Shown here: positions 7,001 through 15,722 of the stretch, in pieces
Layout: each line of letters begins with the position of its first letter
Numbering within the stretch: position 1 is the stretch's first letter
Source: Alphaproteobacteria bacterium
GTDB lineage: Bacteria; Pseudomonadota; Alphaproteobacteria; Micropepsales; Micropepsaceae
Direction: 5' to 3'
DNA length: 64,000 bases
NCBI GenBank assembly: GCA_024236055.1
Contig: JACKLF010000005.1
Location: 1 to 64,000 of the forward strand
Position numbers and translations under genes: made by a program
Notes under the pieces: model-generated
Told to the model about the DNA's origin: nothing
The model's input: the letters and a program-made list of their open reading frames with translations, nothing else
Databases searched by the model: none

Positions 7001-9883
7001 ATGTCCAATTCGGGTAACGTCGGCTTCGGTATGCGTACCGCGCTGCTGGGCGGGGTGTGCATGCTGGCGATGGCGCTTCCGGCGTCGGCGCAGCAGAGTG
7101 CGAACAATCAGGTCGAAACCGTCACGGTCACCGGCCTGATCAGCTCGCTGCAGAAGAATCTGGACGTCAAGCGCGACTCGCTTGGCCTGGTGGATGCGAT
7201 CTCCGCCGAGGACATCGGCAAATTCCCGGACAATGACATTGCCGGCGCCCTGCAGCATGTGCCGGGCGTCACGGTCAGCCGCGGCGCGACCTCCATCGGC
7301 GGCGTGCCCACATCGACCGGCAATGCGACCCAGATCACCGTGCGCGGCTTCGGCCCGGCCTTCAATGAAACGCTGTTCGACGGCCGCAAGGTCTCCAGCG
7401 CAACTGGCCGCACCTATGACTTCAGCGCCGTCAGCGCCGATTTCATCAGCCAGATGGACGTGATGAAGTCGCCGGATGCCGCCCTGTCGTCGGGCGCGAT
7501 CGGCGCGACCGTGAACATCAAGTATCCCAAGCCTTTCGACCATCCGGGTCTGAACCTGGTGGGTGCGGTTTCGACGACCTTCTCGCCCGAACAGGGCAAT
7601 CCGATGCCCAATGTCGATGTGCTGTTCAGCGACACGTTCGACAATGACCGTTTCGGCATCCTGCTGGATGCGGCCTACAGCTCCAGCCGTGTGAAGGCCA
7701 ATCACGTCAACAACCAGGGCTGGGAAGGCACCTATCTGGATCCGTGCCAGCGCGCCGGCGCCACCACGGCCTGCGGCAGCACCCTGACGCCGGACAGCCA
7801 GCCGGCCTGGTTCATCCAGGACTATGGTCTCTATCAGGAACTCACCACCGATACCCGCTATGACGGCCGCCTGGCATTGCAGTGGAAGCCGGCGGATTCG
7901 GTTCTGGTCACGGTCAACGACAACTATTCGCGCGACCGGCTGCATGCCGACCAGCATGGCTATTCGGTCTGGTTCAACTCCGGCTCGTTGCGCAACGTGA
8001 CCACCAACGATCACGGCACCATCACCAGCTTCATGCAGCCCAACACGCCGACCGATTTCCAGGGCCAGATGAATGCCTCGCTGATCCAGAACAACGAGGT
8101 CGGCCTGAACGTGAAGTGGCAGGCCAACGACAACCTGTCCTTCATGCTGGACGCCGACCAGTCGCTGTCGCAGCTCAACCCGGGCGGCCAGCTTTCCTCG
8201 ATCGACGCCGACGTCGGCTATGGCCCGTCAACGCCGGGCGGCACCAACGGCACCAATGTCGGCATCACCATTCCGGGCGGCCACAATCTGCCCTATCCCA
8301 CGGGCTATGGTCCGGGCGGTGACGCCAGCCGCTTCATCAACAATGGCCTGATCGGCTCGCATGTTCTGCCGATCAGCCAGCCGCGCCGCACCGACAAGGT
8401 TCAGCAGCTCAAGTTGGAAAGCGAGTGGGACGAGGGCGACAATCTGAAGATCGTCGTCGGCTATCAGTATACCGGCGACCACGACAATGCCGTCAGCTAT
8501 GACGACTTTGCCAACAACCAGTGGCAGTCCTATGCCGGCTATGGCCCGCTGTCGAACAATCCCAACGGCGTGGCGCTGCCGCAGGGCATGTTCAGCCGAT
8601 CGTTCAACACCGCCAACTTCATCAATGGCTGGGGTGCGTCAGGCCTGCCGTCGGATGTGCTCGTCTACAATCCCTTCGACGTGCTGAACTATCTGCAGGG
8701 CCTGGGCAATCCCCAGACCACCACCATCCCCGGCTTCAACACCGGCTGCTGCAATCCGGCCTATGCGGGCAAGTACACCACGGCGCTGAACGTCGGCAGC
8801 TACCAGCAGGTGATCGAAAACACCAACGCCGCCTATGTCAGCGTGACTACCAAGAGCCAGGTGGCCGGCATGCCGCTGCGGGTCAATGTGGGGCTGCGCC
8901 AGGAGTTCACCAGCGTGGAAACCGTCGGCATCGGCCGCCAGCCGGTGGCCCTGACGGTGCAGGCCGCCGACCACACGGCTTTCCTGACGACGTTCGGACC
9001 CCAGTCGATGGTGACGGGCACCAACGATTATCAGTATCTGCTGCCGAACTTCGATGCGACCCTGTCGGTGACCGACGATCTTCAGCTGCGCTTCAATGCC
9101 TCGCGCACGCTGACCCGCCCGCCGCTCAATCGCATCACGCCGGTCCTGAACGTGCCGACAAGCCCGCGCGTCAATGCGCTGACGGCCAGCGGCGGCAATC
9201 CCGACCTGTTGCCCTTCCTGTCGGACTCGCTGGATGTGGGGGCCGAGTGGTACTACGCGGCCAACTCCTATGCCTCGATCGACGTGTTCAACAAGAACGT
9301 CTCCAACTTCGTGGTGCAGGGGACCAAGCAGGACACGATCAACGGAGTGATCGATCCCACGACCGGTGCGCCGGGCATCTGGACCATCAGCGCATATGTC
9401 AACGGGCCCACCGCCAACGTCTATGGCGCCGAGTTTGCGGTGCAGCATGTGTTTGGCGACACCGGATGGGGCGTGCAGGCCAATGCCACCGTCGTGGGCA
9501 CCAACAAGCCCTACAATCCCGCGGACATCACGATCAGCGGGTTTGCGGTGACCGGCCTGGCCGACAGCGCCAACCTGGTGGGCTTCTATGACAAGGACGG
9601 CTTCCAGGCCCGTGTCGCGGTCGCCTGGCAGGATTCTTCGCTGGTGCAGTTCGGCCAGCAGCAGAACGGATCGAAATTCGGTACCGAACCGACTTTCGTG
9701 AATGCCAGCACCCAGGTCGACTTCAGCACCAGCTATGACTTTACCGATCAGCTGAATGTCTATTTCACGGCCCAGAACCTGACGGACTCCACCTACTCCA
9801 CCCATGGCCGCTACACCGAACAGGTGCTGGACGTGGTGGATTATGGACGGCGGTTCACATTGGGACTGCACTACAAGCTCTGA
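7001..9883 (+). CDS. TonB-dependent receptor without STN domain
   Basis: This is a 960-residue outer-membrane active transporter. It has a signal peptide (1-30, ending ALPASA), a TonB plug (about 40-150, with EDIGKFPDND, GVTVSRG and VRGFGPAFNETLF) and a large barrel ending FTLGLHYKL. There is no STN domain, so it is a transporter rather than a FecR transducer. The start is the ATG at 7001, with AAAGGGG six bases upstream; in-frame codons upstream lack a ribosome site and a signal peptide. It is a close paralogue of the STN receptor across the control region, conserved through the barrel including GFNTGCC. A strong terminator follows. It probably imports the same ligand class that the STN receptor senses; this is inference. 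Confidence 0.94.
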   Translation: MSNSGNVGFGMRTALLGGVCMLAMALPASAQQSANNQVETVTVTGLISSLQKNLDVKRDSLGLVDAISAEDIGKFPDNDIAGALQHVPGVTVSRGATSIGGVPTSTGNATQITVRGFGPAFNETLFDGRKVSSATGRTYDFSAVSADFISQMDVMKSPDAALSSGAIGATVNIKYPKPFDHPGLNLVGAVSTTFSPEQGNPMPNVDVLFSDTFDNDRFGILLDAAYSSSRVKANHVNNQGWEGTYLDPCQRAGATTACGSTLTPDSQPAWFIQDYGLYQELTTDTRYDGRLALQWKPADSVLVTVNDNYSRDRLHADQHGYSVWFNSGSLRNVTTNDHGTITSFMQPNTPTDFQGQMNASLIQNNEVGLNVKWQANDNLSFMLDADQSLSQLNPGGQLSSIDADVGYGPSTPGGTNGTNVGITIPGGHNLPYPTGYGPGGDASRFINNGLIGSHVLPISQPRRTDKVQQLKLESEWDEGDNLKIVVGYQYTGDHDNAVSYDDFANNQWQSYAGYGPLSNNPNGVALPQGMFSRSFNTANFINGWGASGLPSDVLVYNPFDVLNYLQGLGNPQTTTIPGFNTGCCNPAYAGKYTTALNVGSYQQVIENTNAAYVSVTTKSQVAGMPLRVNVGLRQEFTSVETVGIGRQPVALTVQAADHTAFLTTFGPQSMVTGTNDYQYLLPNFDATLSVTDDLQLRFNASRTLTRPPLNRITPVLNVPTSPRVNALTASGGNPDLLPFLSDSLDVGAEWYYAANSYASIDVFNKNVSNFVVQGTKQDTINGVIDPTTGAPGIWTISAYVNGPTANVYGAEFAVQHVFGDTGWGVQANATVVGTNKPYNPADITISGFAVTGLADSANLVGFYDKDGFQARVAVAWQDSSLVQFGQQQNGSKFGTEPTFVNASTQVDFSTSYDFTDQLNVYFTAQNLTDSTYSTHGRYTEQVLDVVDYGRRFTLGLHYKL

Positions 9884-9903
9884 CCCCCTCAGGGAAACAA
9901 ACT

Positions 9904-9935
9904 GGGGCCGCCATCCCTGGCGGCCCCTCTTTTTT
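9904..9935 (+). terminator. Strong intrinsic terminator after the second receptor
   Basis: GGGGCCGCC (9904-9912) pairs perfectly with GGCGGCCCC (9919-9927) over a 6-nt loop and is followed by TCTTTTTT. It separates the receptor transcript from the halogenase gene 36 bases downstream, so the enzyme genes either have their own promoter or depend on read-through. Confidence 0.9.
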
Positions 9936-9936
9936 G

Positions 9937-9964
9937 TTGGCGGCCACCATGCCCATGCTAAAAT
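9937..9964 (+). promoter_or_regulatory. Candidate promoter for a leaderless halogenase mRNA
   Basis: TTGGCG (9937-9942), a 16-nt spacer and TAAAAT (9959-9964) resemble a sigma-70 promoter. The predicted transcription start falls at about 9971-9972, which is the A of the halogenase ATG. No Shine-Dalgarno sequence precedes that ATG, consistent with a leaderless transcript. The match is by eye only. Confidence 0.45.
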
Positions 9965-9971
9965 TCCGCGC

Positions 9972-11516
9972 ATGACACATCCGGTCCGAAATGTCGTGAT
10001 CGTTGGCGGTGGCACGGCCGGATGGTTGACCGCGGGTGTGATCGCGGCGCGTCATCAGGGGCGCATTCGCGCCGGCGCCTTTTCCGTCACGCTGGTGGAA
10101 TCGCCCAATGTGCCGATTATCGGCGTGGGCGAGGGGACCTGGCCGACGCTGCGCACCACGCTGGAAAAGATCGGCGTATCGGAAACCGATCTGTTCCGTC
10201 ATTGCGACGCCGCTTTCAAGCAGGGTGCGCGTTTCGCGCGCTGGACCACGGGCGCCCCCGATGACGGTTATTATCATCCGCTGATGCTGCCGCAGGGCTT
10301 TACACAGGTGAACCTGGCGCCGCACTGGCTGGAATCCGGTGAGGGTCGCAGCTTTTGCGACATGGTCACGCCCCAGGGCGTTCTGTGCGATGACGGGTTG
10401 GCGCCAAAGACCATCACCACCCCGGAATATCAGGCGATGGCGAATTATGCCTATCATCTGGATGCCGGAAAATTCGCGCCTTTCATCCAGAAGCATTGCA
10501 CCGAAAAACTTGGCGTGCGTCATGTTCTGGCGGATGTGAAGACCGTGAACCTGTCCGAGGCGGGCGACATCGTCAGTGTTGCAACCGAACAGGCCGGCGA
10601 GATTGCCGGCGACCTGTTTGTCGATTGCACGGGCTTTCGCAGTCTGCTGTTGGGCCAGGCTCTGGGCGTGGGCTTCAAGGATTGCGGCGATGTCCTGTTC
10701 TGTGATCGCGCCATGGCCATGCAGGTGCCTTACGAAAGCGAAGATGCCCCAATGGCATCACACACCATATCCACCGCGCATTCGGCGGGCTGGACATGGG
10801 ACATCGGGCTGCCCACGCGCCGGGGCATTGGCTATGTCTATTCCAGCCGCCATATCAGTGACGAGGCCGCGGAAGAGGAGTTGCGCCGCTATGTCGGGCC
10901 GCGCGCAAAGGGGCTGAGCGCGCGCAAGATTCCCATTCGCGGCGGCCATCGCGAGATATTCTGGAAAAGCAATTGCGTGGCGGTGGGGCTGGCCGCGGGA
11001 TTCCTGGAGCCGCTGGAGTCATCGGCGATCGTGCTGATCGAACTGTCGGCCAAGCTGATCGCCGAACAGATGCCGGCCAACCGCGAAGTGATGGACATCG
11101 TCTCGCGGCGGTTCAATGACGTGAACCATTATCGCTGGGGCCGGATCATCGATTTCCTCAAGCTGCATTATGTCCTGACCCGGCGGCCGGAAAAGTTCTG
11201 GCAGGACAATACCGATCCAGCGACCATTCCGGACCGGCTGAAGGACCTGTTGCACCTGTGGCAATACCAGCCGCCCTGGTTCTTCGACGAATTCGACCGG
11301 ATCGAGGAAGTGTTCCCCGCTGCCAGCTATCAATATGTGCTCTATGGCATGGGATTCCGTACGGAGGTTTCGGCGGACGACAATGGCGGAACCCGTGCCA
11401 TGGCGTCCGGTTACATGCGTGAGGCCGCTGACATGACGCGCAAGATGCGTGCCATGCTGCCCACGAATCGCGAGCTGGTGAACAAGATTCATCAATACGG
11501 CCTGCAGCCCATCTGA
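9972..11516 (+). CDS. Flavin-dependent tryptophan-halogenase family protein
   Basis: The 514-residue protein belongs to the FADH2-dependent halogenase family (PrnA-like), which makes hypohalous acid and halogenates aromatic rings. Residues 8-18 carry the FAD-binding GGGTAGW. GVGEGTWPT is at 51-59, the catalytic Lys is K83 in AAFKQGARF, the WxW signature is WTWDIGLP at 274-281, and the catalytic Glu is E346 in FLEPLES. All residues known to matter in PrnA are present. A flavin reductase partner is not encoded nearby. It precedes SapC by 14 nt in a probable operon with the cupin protein. Relatives in receptor-linked clusters of xanthomonads and caulobacters act on small indoles in vitro; the physiological substrate is unknown. 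The start follows FAD-motif placement. Confidence 0.9.
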   Translation: MTHPVRNVVIVGGGTAGWLTAGVIAARHQGRIRAGAFSVTLVESPNVPIIGVGEGTWPTLRTTLEKIGVSETDLFRHCDAAFKQGARFARWTTGAPDDGYYHPLMLPQGFTQVNLAPHWLESGEGRSFCDMVTPQGVLCDDGLAPKTITTPEYQAMANYAYHLDAGKFAPFIQKHCTEKLGVRHVLADVKTVNLSEAGDIVSVATEQAGEIAGDLFVDCTGFRSLLLGQALGVGFKDCGDVLFCDRAMAMQVPYESEDAPMASHTISTAHSAGWTWDIGLPTRRGIGYVYSSRHISDEAAEEELRRYVGPRAKGLSARKIPIRGGHREIFWKSNCVAVGLAAGFLEPLESSAIVLIELSAKLIAEQMPANREVMDIVSRRFNDVNHYRWGRIIDFLKLHYVLTRRPEKFWQDNTDPATIPDRLKDLLHLWQYQPPWFFDEFDRIEEVFPAASYQYVLYGMGFRTEVSADDNGGTRAMASGYMREAADMTRKMRAMLPTNRELVNKIHQYGLQPI

Positions 11517-11530
11517 CGAAAGCGCCCGGC

Positions 11531-12256
11531 ATGACCAATGTGACGGTTCTCAACAGTCTTGCCCATCGCGACCTGAAGGTGCGGGCGGGCGCTTCGGCGC
11601 GCTTTGGCGACAATCAGCGCTTCGTGCCGGTCATCCTGGGTGAATTTCCACTGCTGGCGGCGCATTATCCGATCCTGTTGACCAAGGATTCCAATACCGG
11701 CGCCTTTTTCGTCGGTGCGATGCTGGGCTTTGATGACGGCGAGAACCTGTTTCTTTCGCCCAGGGGCATGGAGAGCTATCGACCGCTCAACCTGCAGCGT
11801 GGGCCATTTTTCACCGCCGGCAGCGATCTGGCCATCGATCTGGACAGCCCGCGCATCGGCGAGGACGGCGTGGCGCTGTTCACCGAAACCGGCCAGCCAT
11901 CACGATACCTGCAAAGCATCATGGCGCTGTTCCGCGATTTGACGCGGGGTGTCGAGCAGACGAAAGCCTTTGTCGAAGCCATCGTGCGGCTGAAGCTGGT
12001 GGAGCCGGTGGATATCAGCGCCAGTTTCGACGACGGCGGCAAGCGCGAGCTGGAGGGGCTCTACACCGTCAATGCCCAGACGCTTCGATCGCTGGACGAT
12101 GCGACGGTGCTGGACCTGTTTCGCAAGGACTATCTGCAGCTTCTCTATCTGATGATCAGTTCGCTCAACCAGGTGCCGGTTCTGGCGCGGCGCAAGAACG
12201 ATGCCCTGCTGGCGGCCAGTGACAGCATGGCAGGCGCCGGCATGGCCCATACATGA
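11531..12256 (+). CDS. SapC family protein
   Basis: This 241-residue SapC-like protein (PF07277) is named after a Campylobacter S-layer locus but has no established biochemical role. The conserved opening (HRDLKVRAG, FVPVILGEFP, YPILLTKDSNTGAFFVGAMLGF) and the later NLQRGPFF and ALFTETG stretches are visible. No signal peptide or membrane helix is seen, so it is probably cytoplasmic. It sits between the halogenase and the cupin gene, and its stop overlaps the cupin ATG by four bases (ATGA). In many alphaproteobacteria and gammaproteobacteria SapC, cupin-8 and halogenase genes travel with TonB receptors, which implies a shared but undefined task. Confidence 0.88.
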   Translation: MTNVTVLNSLAHRDLKVRAGASARFGDNQRFVPVILGEFPLLAAHYPILLTKDSNTGAFFVGAMLGFDDGENLFLSPRGMESYRPLNLQRGPFFTAGSDLAIDLDSPRIGEDGVALFTETGQPSRYLQSIMALFRDLTRGVEQTKAFVEAIVRLKLVEPVDISASFDDGGKRELEGLYTVNAQTLRSLDDATVLDLFRKDYLQLLYLMISSLNQVPVLARRKNDALLAASDSMAGAGMAHT

Positions 12257-13251
12257 AGGCGATTGCCGAGGCTGGCCCGCCCGCGGATGCCCGGCAATTC
12301 CAGCGCGAGGTTGTGGAGCCCTGTCGGCCGGTGGTCCTGCGGGGGCTGGTGGCGGACTGGCCCGCGGTCAGGGTTGCGCGAACCGCCGCCGGGCTGCGGG
12401 ACTATCTGGCGCGCTTTGATTGCGGCAGCGAGATGGATGCCTTTTTCGGTGATCCCGCGATTGCCGGTAAATATTATTACAGCGACGACCTGACGGGCTT
12501 CAATTTCATCCGCAGGCGCATGCGCCTGGGCCAGGCGATGGCGCTGATCCTGGGTGATGCACCAGCAGATCAAAGCGTTTATGCCGGTTCGCTGCCGCTG
12601 TGCGATTACCTGCCCGGTTTTGAAGGCGAAAATGCCATGCCGCTTTTGCCCGCCAGCGTCCGGCCGCGCATCTGGCTGGGCCACGCCTCAAACGTGTCCG
12701 CGCATTACGACACGGTGGACAACCTGGCCTGTGTGGTGGCGGGGCGCCGCCGTTTCACGCTGTATGCGCCGCAGCTTGTCGAAGATCTGTATGTCGGCCC
12801 CATCGATCACACCATGGCGGGCCAGCCGGTCGCTATGGCAGCCGCCGCACCGCCCGGCGATCCGCGTTATCCGCGCTTCGCCATGGCGAAGGACGCGGCC
12901 CTGACGGCCGATCTGGAGCCCGGCGATGCACTTTACCTGCCCAAGCTGTGGTGGCACCAGGTGGAAGCCACCGCGCCCTATAACGGTCTGGTGAATTACT
13001 GGTGGGATGCCTTCGCGGCCGGGCCGGACGCGCCCTATACCAGCATGCTGCTGGCGATGATCGCGATTGCCGAGCGCCCTGCGCCCGAGCGTGATGCCTG
13101 GAAGGCGCTGTTCGACCACTATGTCTTTCGCCGCAACGGCCACCCGCTGGCGCATCTGCCGCCCGAACGGCACGGCCTGTTGGGTCCGCTGGCGGAAAAT
13201 TACGGCAAGATCCGCGCGCGGGTAATGTATCTGCTGCGCGGCGGGGCATAA
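12253..13251 (+). CDS. Cupin-8 / JmjC-like Fe(II) oxygenase family protein
   Basis: The 332-residue protein resembles the cupin-8 (JmjC-like) 2-oxoglutarate-dependent oxygenases. A facial-triad pattern is visible: H151 and D153 in SAHYDTVDN, and H235 in LPKLWWHQVEA. The N-terminal PVVLRGLVADWPAV is the usual family opening. Such enzymes hydroxylate protein side chains or small molecules. The ATG lies in an ATGA overlap with sapC, so the two are translationally coupled. The antiporter gene starts five bases after its stop. A target is not evident; a SapC-cupin complex is a reasonable guess. Confidence 0.85.
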   Translation: MKAIAEAGPPADARQFQREVVEPCRPVVLRGLVADWPAVRVARTAAGLRDYLARFDCGSEMDAFFGDPAIAGKYYYSDDLTGFNFIRRRMRLGQAMALILGDAPADQSVYAGSLPLCDYLPGFEGENAMPLLPASVRPRIWLGHASNVSAHYDTVDNLACVVAGRRRFTLYAPQLVEDLYVGPIDHTMAGQPVAMAAAAPPGDPRYPRFAMAKDAALTADLEPGDALYLPKLWWHQVEATAPYNGLVNYWWDAFAAGPDAPYTSMLLAMIAIAERPAPERDAWKALFDHYVFRRNGHPLAHLPPERHGLLGPLAENYGKIRARVMYLLRGGA

Positions 13252-13256
13252 AGCCG

Positions 13257-14537
13257 ATGCACGATACCATCGCCGCGTCGGAAAACCTGCTGTCCAACAC
13301 CCTGCTTCAACTGATTGTCATGATCGCGGCGGCGCGACTGGGCAACCTCGCGATGCGTAGACTGGGCCAGCCCGGCGTGGTGGGAGAAATCGTCGCCGGT
13401 CTGCTGCTGGGTCCCTCGCTGTTGGGCTCGGTCTTTCCCGGTCTTTCGAACGCGGTTTTTGGCGCCCATCCGTCTGCTCCCATCATCGTGCTCAGCCAGA
13501 TCGGACTTGTTCTGCTGATGTTCCAGATCGGTATGGACTTCGAATTCTCCCATCTGGCCTGCCGGCGCAACCGCAATGCCGGTGTAGCAATCGCGGCTAT
13601 GTCGGCGGCCATTCCCTTCCTGCTGGGCATGTTGTTCGGCCGAATGAGTGCGCCGTTCCTGGCGCCGGACATGGACGTTCTCGGTTACAGCCTGTTTCTC
13701 GGCGCGGGCCTTGCCATTACCGCGATGCCCATTCTGGGACGTATCCTGCAGGAATTCGGCTTGGCCCGCAGCGAATTGGGTGTGGTGGCGATCACGGCGG
13801 CCGCCATCAACGATGTCGCAGGCTGGGTTCTGCTGGCCGCGATCTCGGCCTATGCGGCCGCCCGCCTTTCAGTGGCAGGGCTGGTCTGGCAGGTTGCCGG
13901 CCTCTGTGCGCTTCTTGGGGGCATGTGGTTCGTGGCACGACGACTGGTGTCGCGCCTTCTTGCCGTCTATCCGGTCAGGGACGGAATGCTGCCGCCCAAT
14001 CTGATGATGGCGGCGCTGTGTCTGGCATTCATTGCCGGACTCTGCACAGGCGCGCTGGGCATTTTCACGATATTCGGAGGCTTCCTGACCGGGCTTCTGT
14101 TCCATCATGACCGTGCCTTTGTCGAGGCGTGGCGTCGCCAGGTGGGCCGCTTTGTGCTGATCTTCTTCCTGCCGGTATTTTTCACTTTTACCGGGCTTCG
14201 CACCAATATCTGGGGCCTGGACAGCGTTTCGGATTGCGCGTGGATGGCGCTGCTGCTGGCGGCAGCGGTTTTGGGGAAGATGATCCCGGTCTACGCCACC
14301 GGCCGGCTGGCAGGGTTCGATAGCCGGGAATCCTCCATACTAGGCGTCCTGATGAATACCAGGGCGCTTATGGAGCTGATCGTGCTCAACATCGGATTTG
14401 ATATGGGCGTCATTCCGCTGAAGGTCTTCACCATGCTGGTGATCATGGCTGTGGTCACCACGGTGATGGCGGGGCCACTGCTGCGGGTGCTGTTGCGGCG
14501 CATGGGTCACGCCATTCCACAGGGCGTGGAAGCCTAG
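13257..14537 (+). CDS. CPA2-family cation:proton antiporter
   Basis: This 426-residue inner-membrane protein has about 12 hydrophobic helices and the look of the KefB/NapA (CPA2) Na+(K+)/H+ exchangers. Near the start is GQPGVVGEIVAGLLLGPSLLG, and mid-protein GLAITAMPILGRIL and AAINDVAGW carry the ND pair expected at the ion site. There is no C-terminal TrkA-N domain, so it is the short form. It starts five bases after the cupin stop and appears to end the operon. The next gene is convergent four bases away. Why an antiporter belongs with the halogenase genes is unclear; it may simply be co-transcribed. Confidence 0.87.
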   Translation: MHDTIAASENLLSNTLLQLIVMIAAARLGNLAMRRLGQPGVVGEIVAGLLLGPSLLGSVFPGLSNAVFGAHPSAPIIVLSQIGLVLLMFQIGMDFEFSHLACRRNRNAGVAIAAMSAAIPFLLGMLFGRMSAPFLAPDMDVLGYSLFLGAGLAITAMPILGRILQEFGLARSELGVVAITAAAINDVAGWVLLAAISAYAAARLSVAGLVWQVAGLCALLGGMWFVARRLVSRLLAVYPVRDGMLPPNLMMAALCLAFIAGLCTGALGIFTIFGGFLTGLLFHHDRAFVEAWRRQVGRFVLIFFLPVFFTFTGLRTNIWGLDSVSDCAWMALLLAAAVLGKMIPVYATGRLAGFDSRESSILGVLMNTRALMELIVLNIGFDMGVIPLKVFTMLVIMAVVTTVMAGPLLRVLLRRMGHAIPQGVEA

Positions 14538-14540
14538 AGG

Positions 14541-15722
14541 CTATTGCGCGATCTTTACCGCCTCGCCATCCTTCAGGCCGGCCAGATTGCCGCTTGCCAG
14601 CTGGTCGCCCGCGATGACGCCGGACAGGATGACGGCGGTCTGCTGCGACACCGGGCCCAGCGCCACGGTGCGCTTCTCCAGAACGCCATCCTCCTTGATG
14701 ACAAAGACATCGCCGGTGCGGCCATGCGCCTGAACCGCCTGGGCGGGCACCGTGACCTGGTTGACGGGTGCGGCCTGGCCCGGTTTGGCTGTCTCCAGAA
14801 AGGCCACGCGCGCCGCCATCTGGGGCAGGATGCGCGAATCCCTGGCGTCGATCGCCACCCGCACCTCCACCGTGCCCTTGCTCTGGTCGGCGGTCGGAAT
14901 GATGGCGATGACCTTTCCGGGAATGTCCCAGTCGGGATAGGCGTCCAGGTGGATCACCGTGGGGGCGCCTTCATGCACCCGGTCAATGTAATTCTCGCTG
15001 ACATCGACCTGGACCTCCAGCGAGTCCATGTCGACGATGGTGATGATGCCGGTGCGGGTATCGCCGCCGCCCGCCGCCGATGGCGCAACGACCTCGCCGA
15101 CCTGGGCGACCTTGACCGTGACGATTCCCGAAAAGGGCGCGCGCACCAGCGTGTCGCGCAGATAGCTTTGCGCCGAGGCGACCTGGGCCTGGGCTACCCC
15201 ATAGGCGGTGCGGGCATTGTCATAGGCCAGCCGCTGTGTCTCGACGGCATCGGTGGAGATGGCGCCTTCGCCCTGCAGCTTCTTGTAGCGGGCATAGATG
15301 GGCGCAGTGTTGTCCATCGTGGATTTCGCCTGGGCCGCCTTTGCCTGGGCTTCCAGAAGGGCGGCGCGGTAATTGGAATCGTCCAGCCGGGCGACGATGT
15401 CACCGGCTTTCACGTGATCGCCTTCCTCGAAATTGACCTCGGTCACCTTGCCCAGGATCTTGGCCGACAGGGTTGCCTTGCGCCGCGCCACCACATAGCC
15501 GGAGGCGTCCAGCCCCGCCGTGCTGCCCGGATCGGCGGCCTCGGCGGTAACGGCCTGCACCGCCACGCGGCTGTCGTGCCAGACATACCAACCGCCGCCT
15601 GCCAGAATTGCCAGCACAAGTGCCCCGGCGGCCAGCCAGGGCGCGCGCGACGGCCCGGCCGCGGGCGTCTTGCGCTCGATCTTCAGGGAATCCAGCAATG
15701 CCGACTTGTCAGGATGATTCAC
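14541..15722 (-). CDS. ABC exporter periplasmic adaptor (MacA/HlyD-like)
   Basis: This 393-residue membrane-fusion protein has an N-terminal cytoplasmic tail, one membrane helix (about 29-47), a biotinyl-lipoyl half (GKVTEVNFEEGDHVKAGDIVARLDD), an alpha-helical hairpin (about 115-175), the second lipoyl half (LVRAPFSGIVTVKVAQVGEVV) and beta-barrel/proximal domains. It would bridge the inner-membrane ABC proteins to an outer-membrane channel. Its ATG overlaps the stop of the upstream permease by four bases. It is the last gene of a four-gene operon of ATPase, permease, permease and adaptor; no TolC-like gene is included. Confidence 0.9.
   Translation of the reverse strand: MNHPDKSALLDSLKIERKTPAAGPSRAPWLAAGALVLAILAGGGWYVWHDSRVAVQAVTAEAADPGSTAGLDASGYVVARRKATLSAKILGKVTEVNFEEGDHVKAGDIVARLDDSNYRAALLEAQAKAAQAKSTMDNTAPIYARYKKLQGEGAISTDAVETQRLAYDNARTAYGVAQAQVASAQSYLRDTLVRAPFSGIVTVKVAQVGEVVAPSAAGGGDTRTGIITIVDMDSLEVQVDVSENYIDRVHEGAPTVIHLDAYPDWDIPGKVIAIIPTADQSKGTVEVRVAIDARDSRILPQMAARVAFLETAKPGQAAPVNQVTVPAQAVQAHGRTGDVFVIKEDGVLEKRTVALGPVSQQTAVILSGVIAGDQLASGNLAGLKDGEAVKIAQ

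Noticed and set aside
9972..13251. A halogenated natural-product biosynthetic cluster
   Set aside because: No NRPS, PKS, carrier protein, prenyl or tryptophan-pathway genes are near the halogenase; its partners are SapC and cupin-8, which belong to the receptor-linked module.
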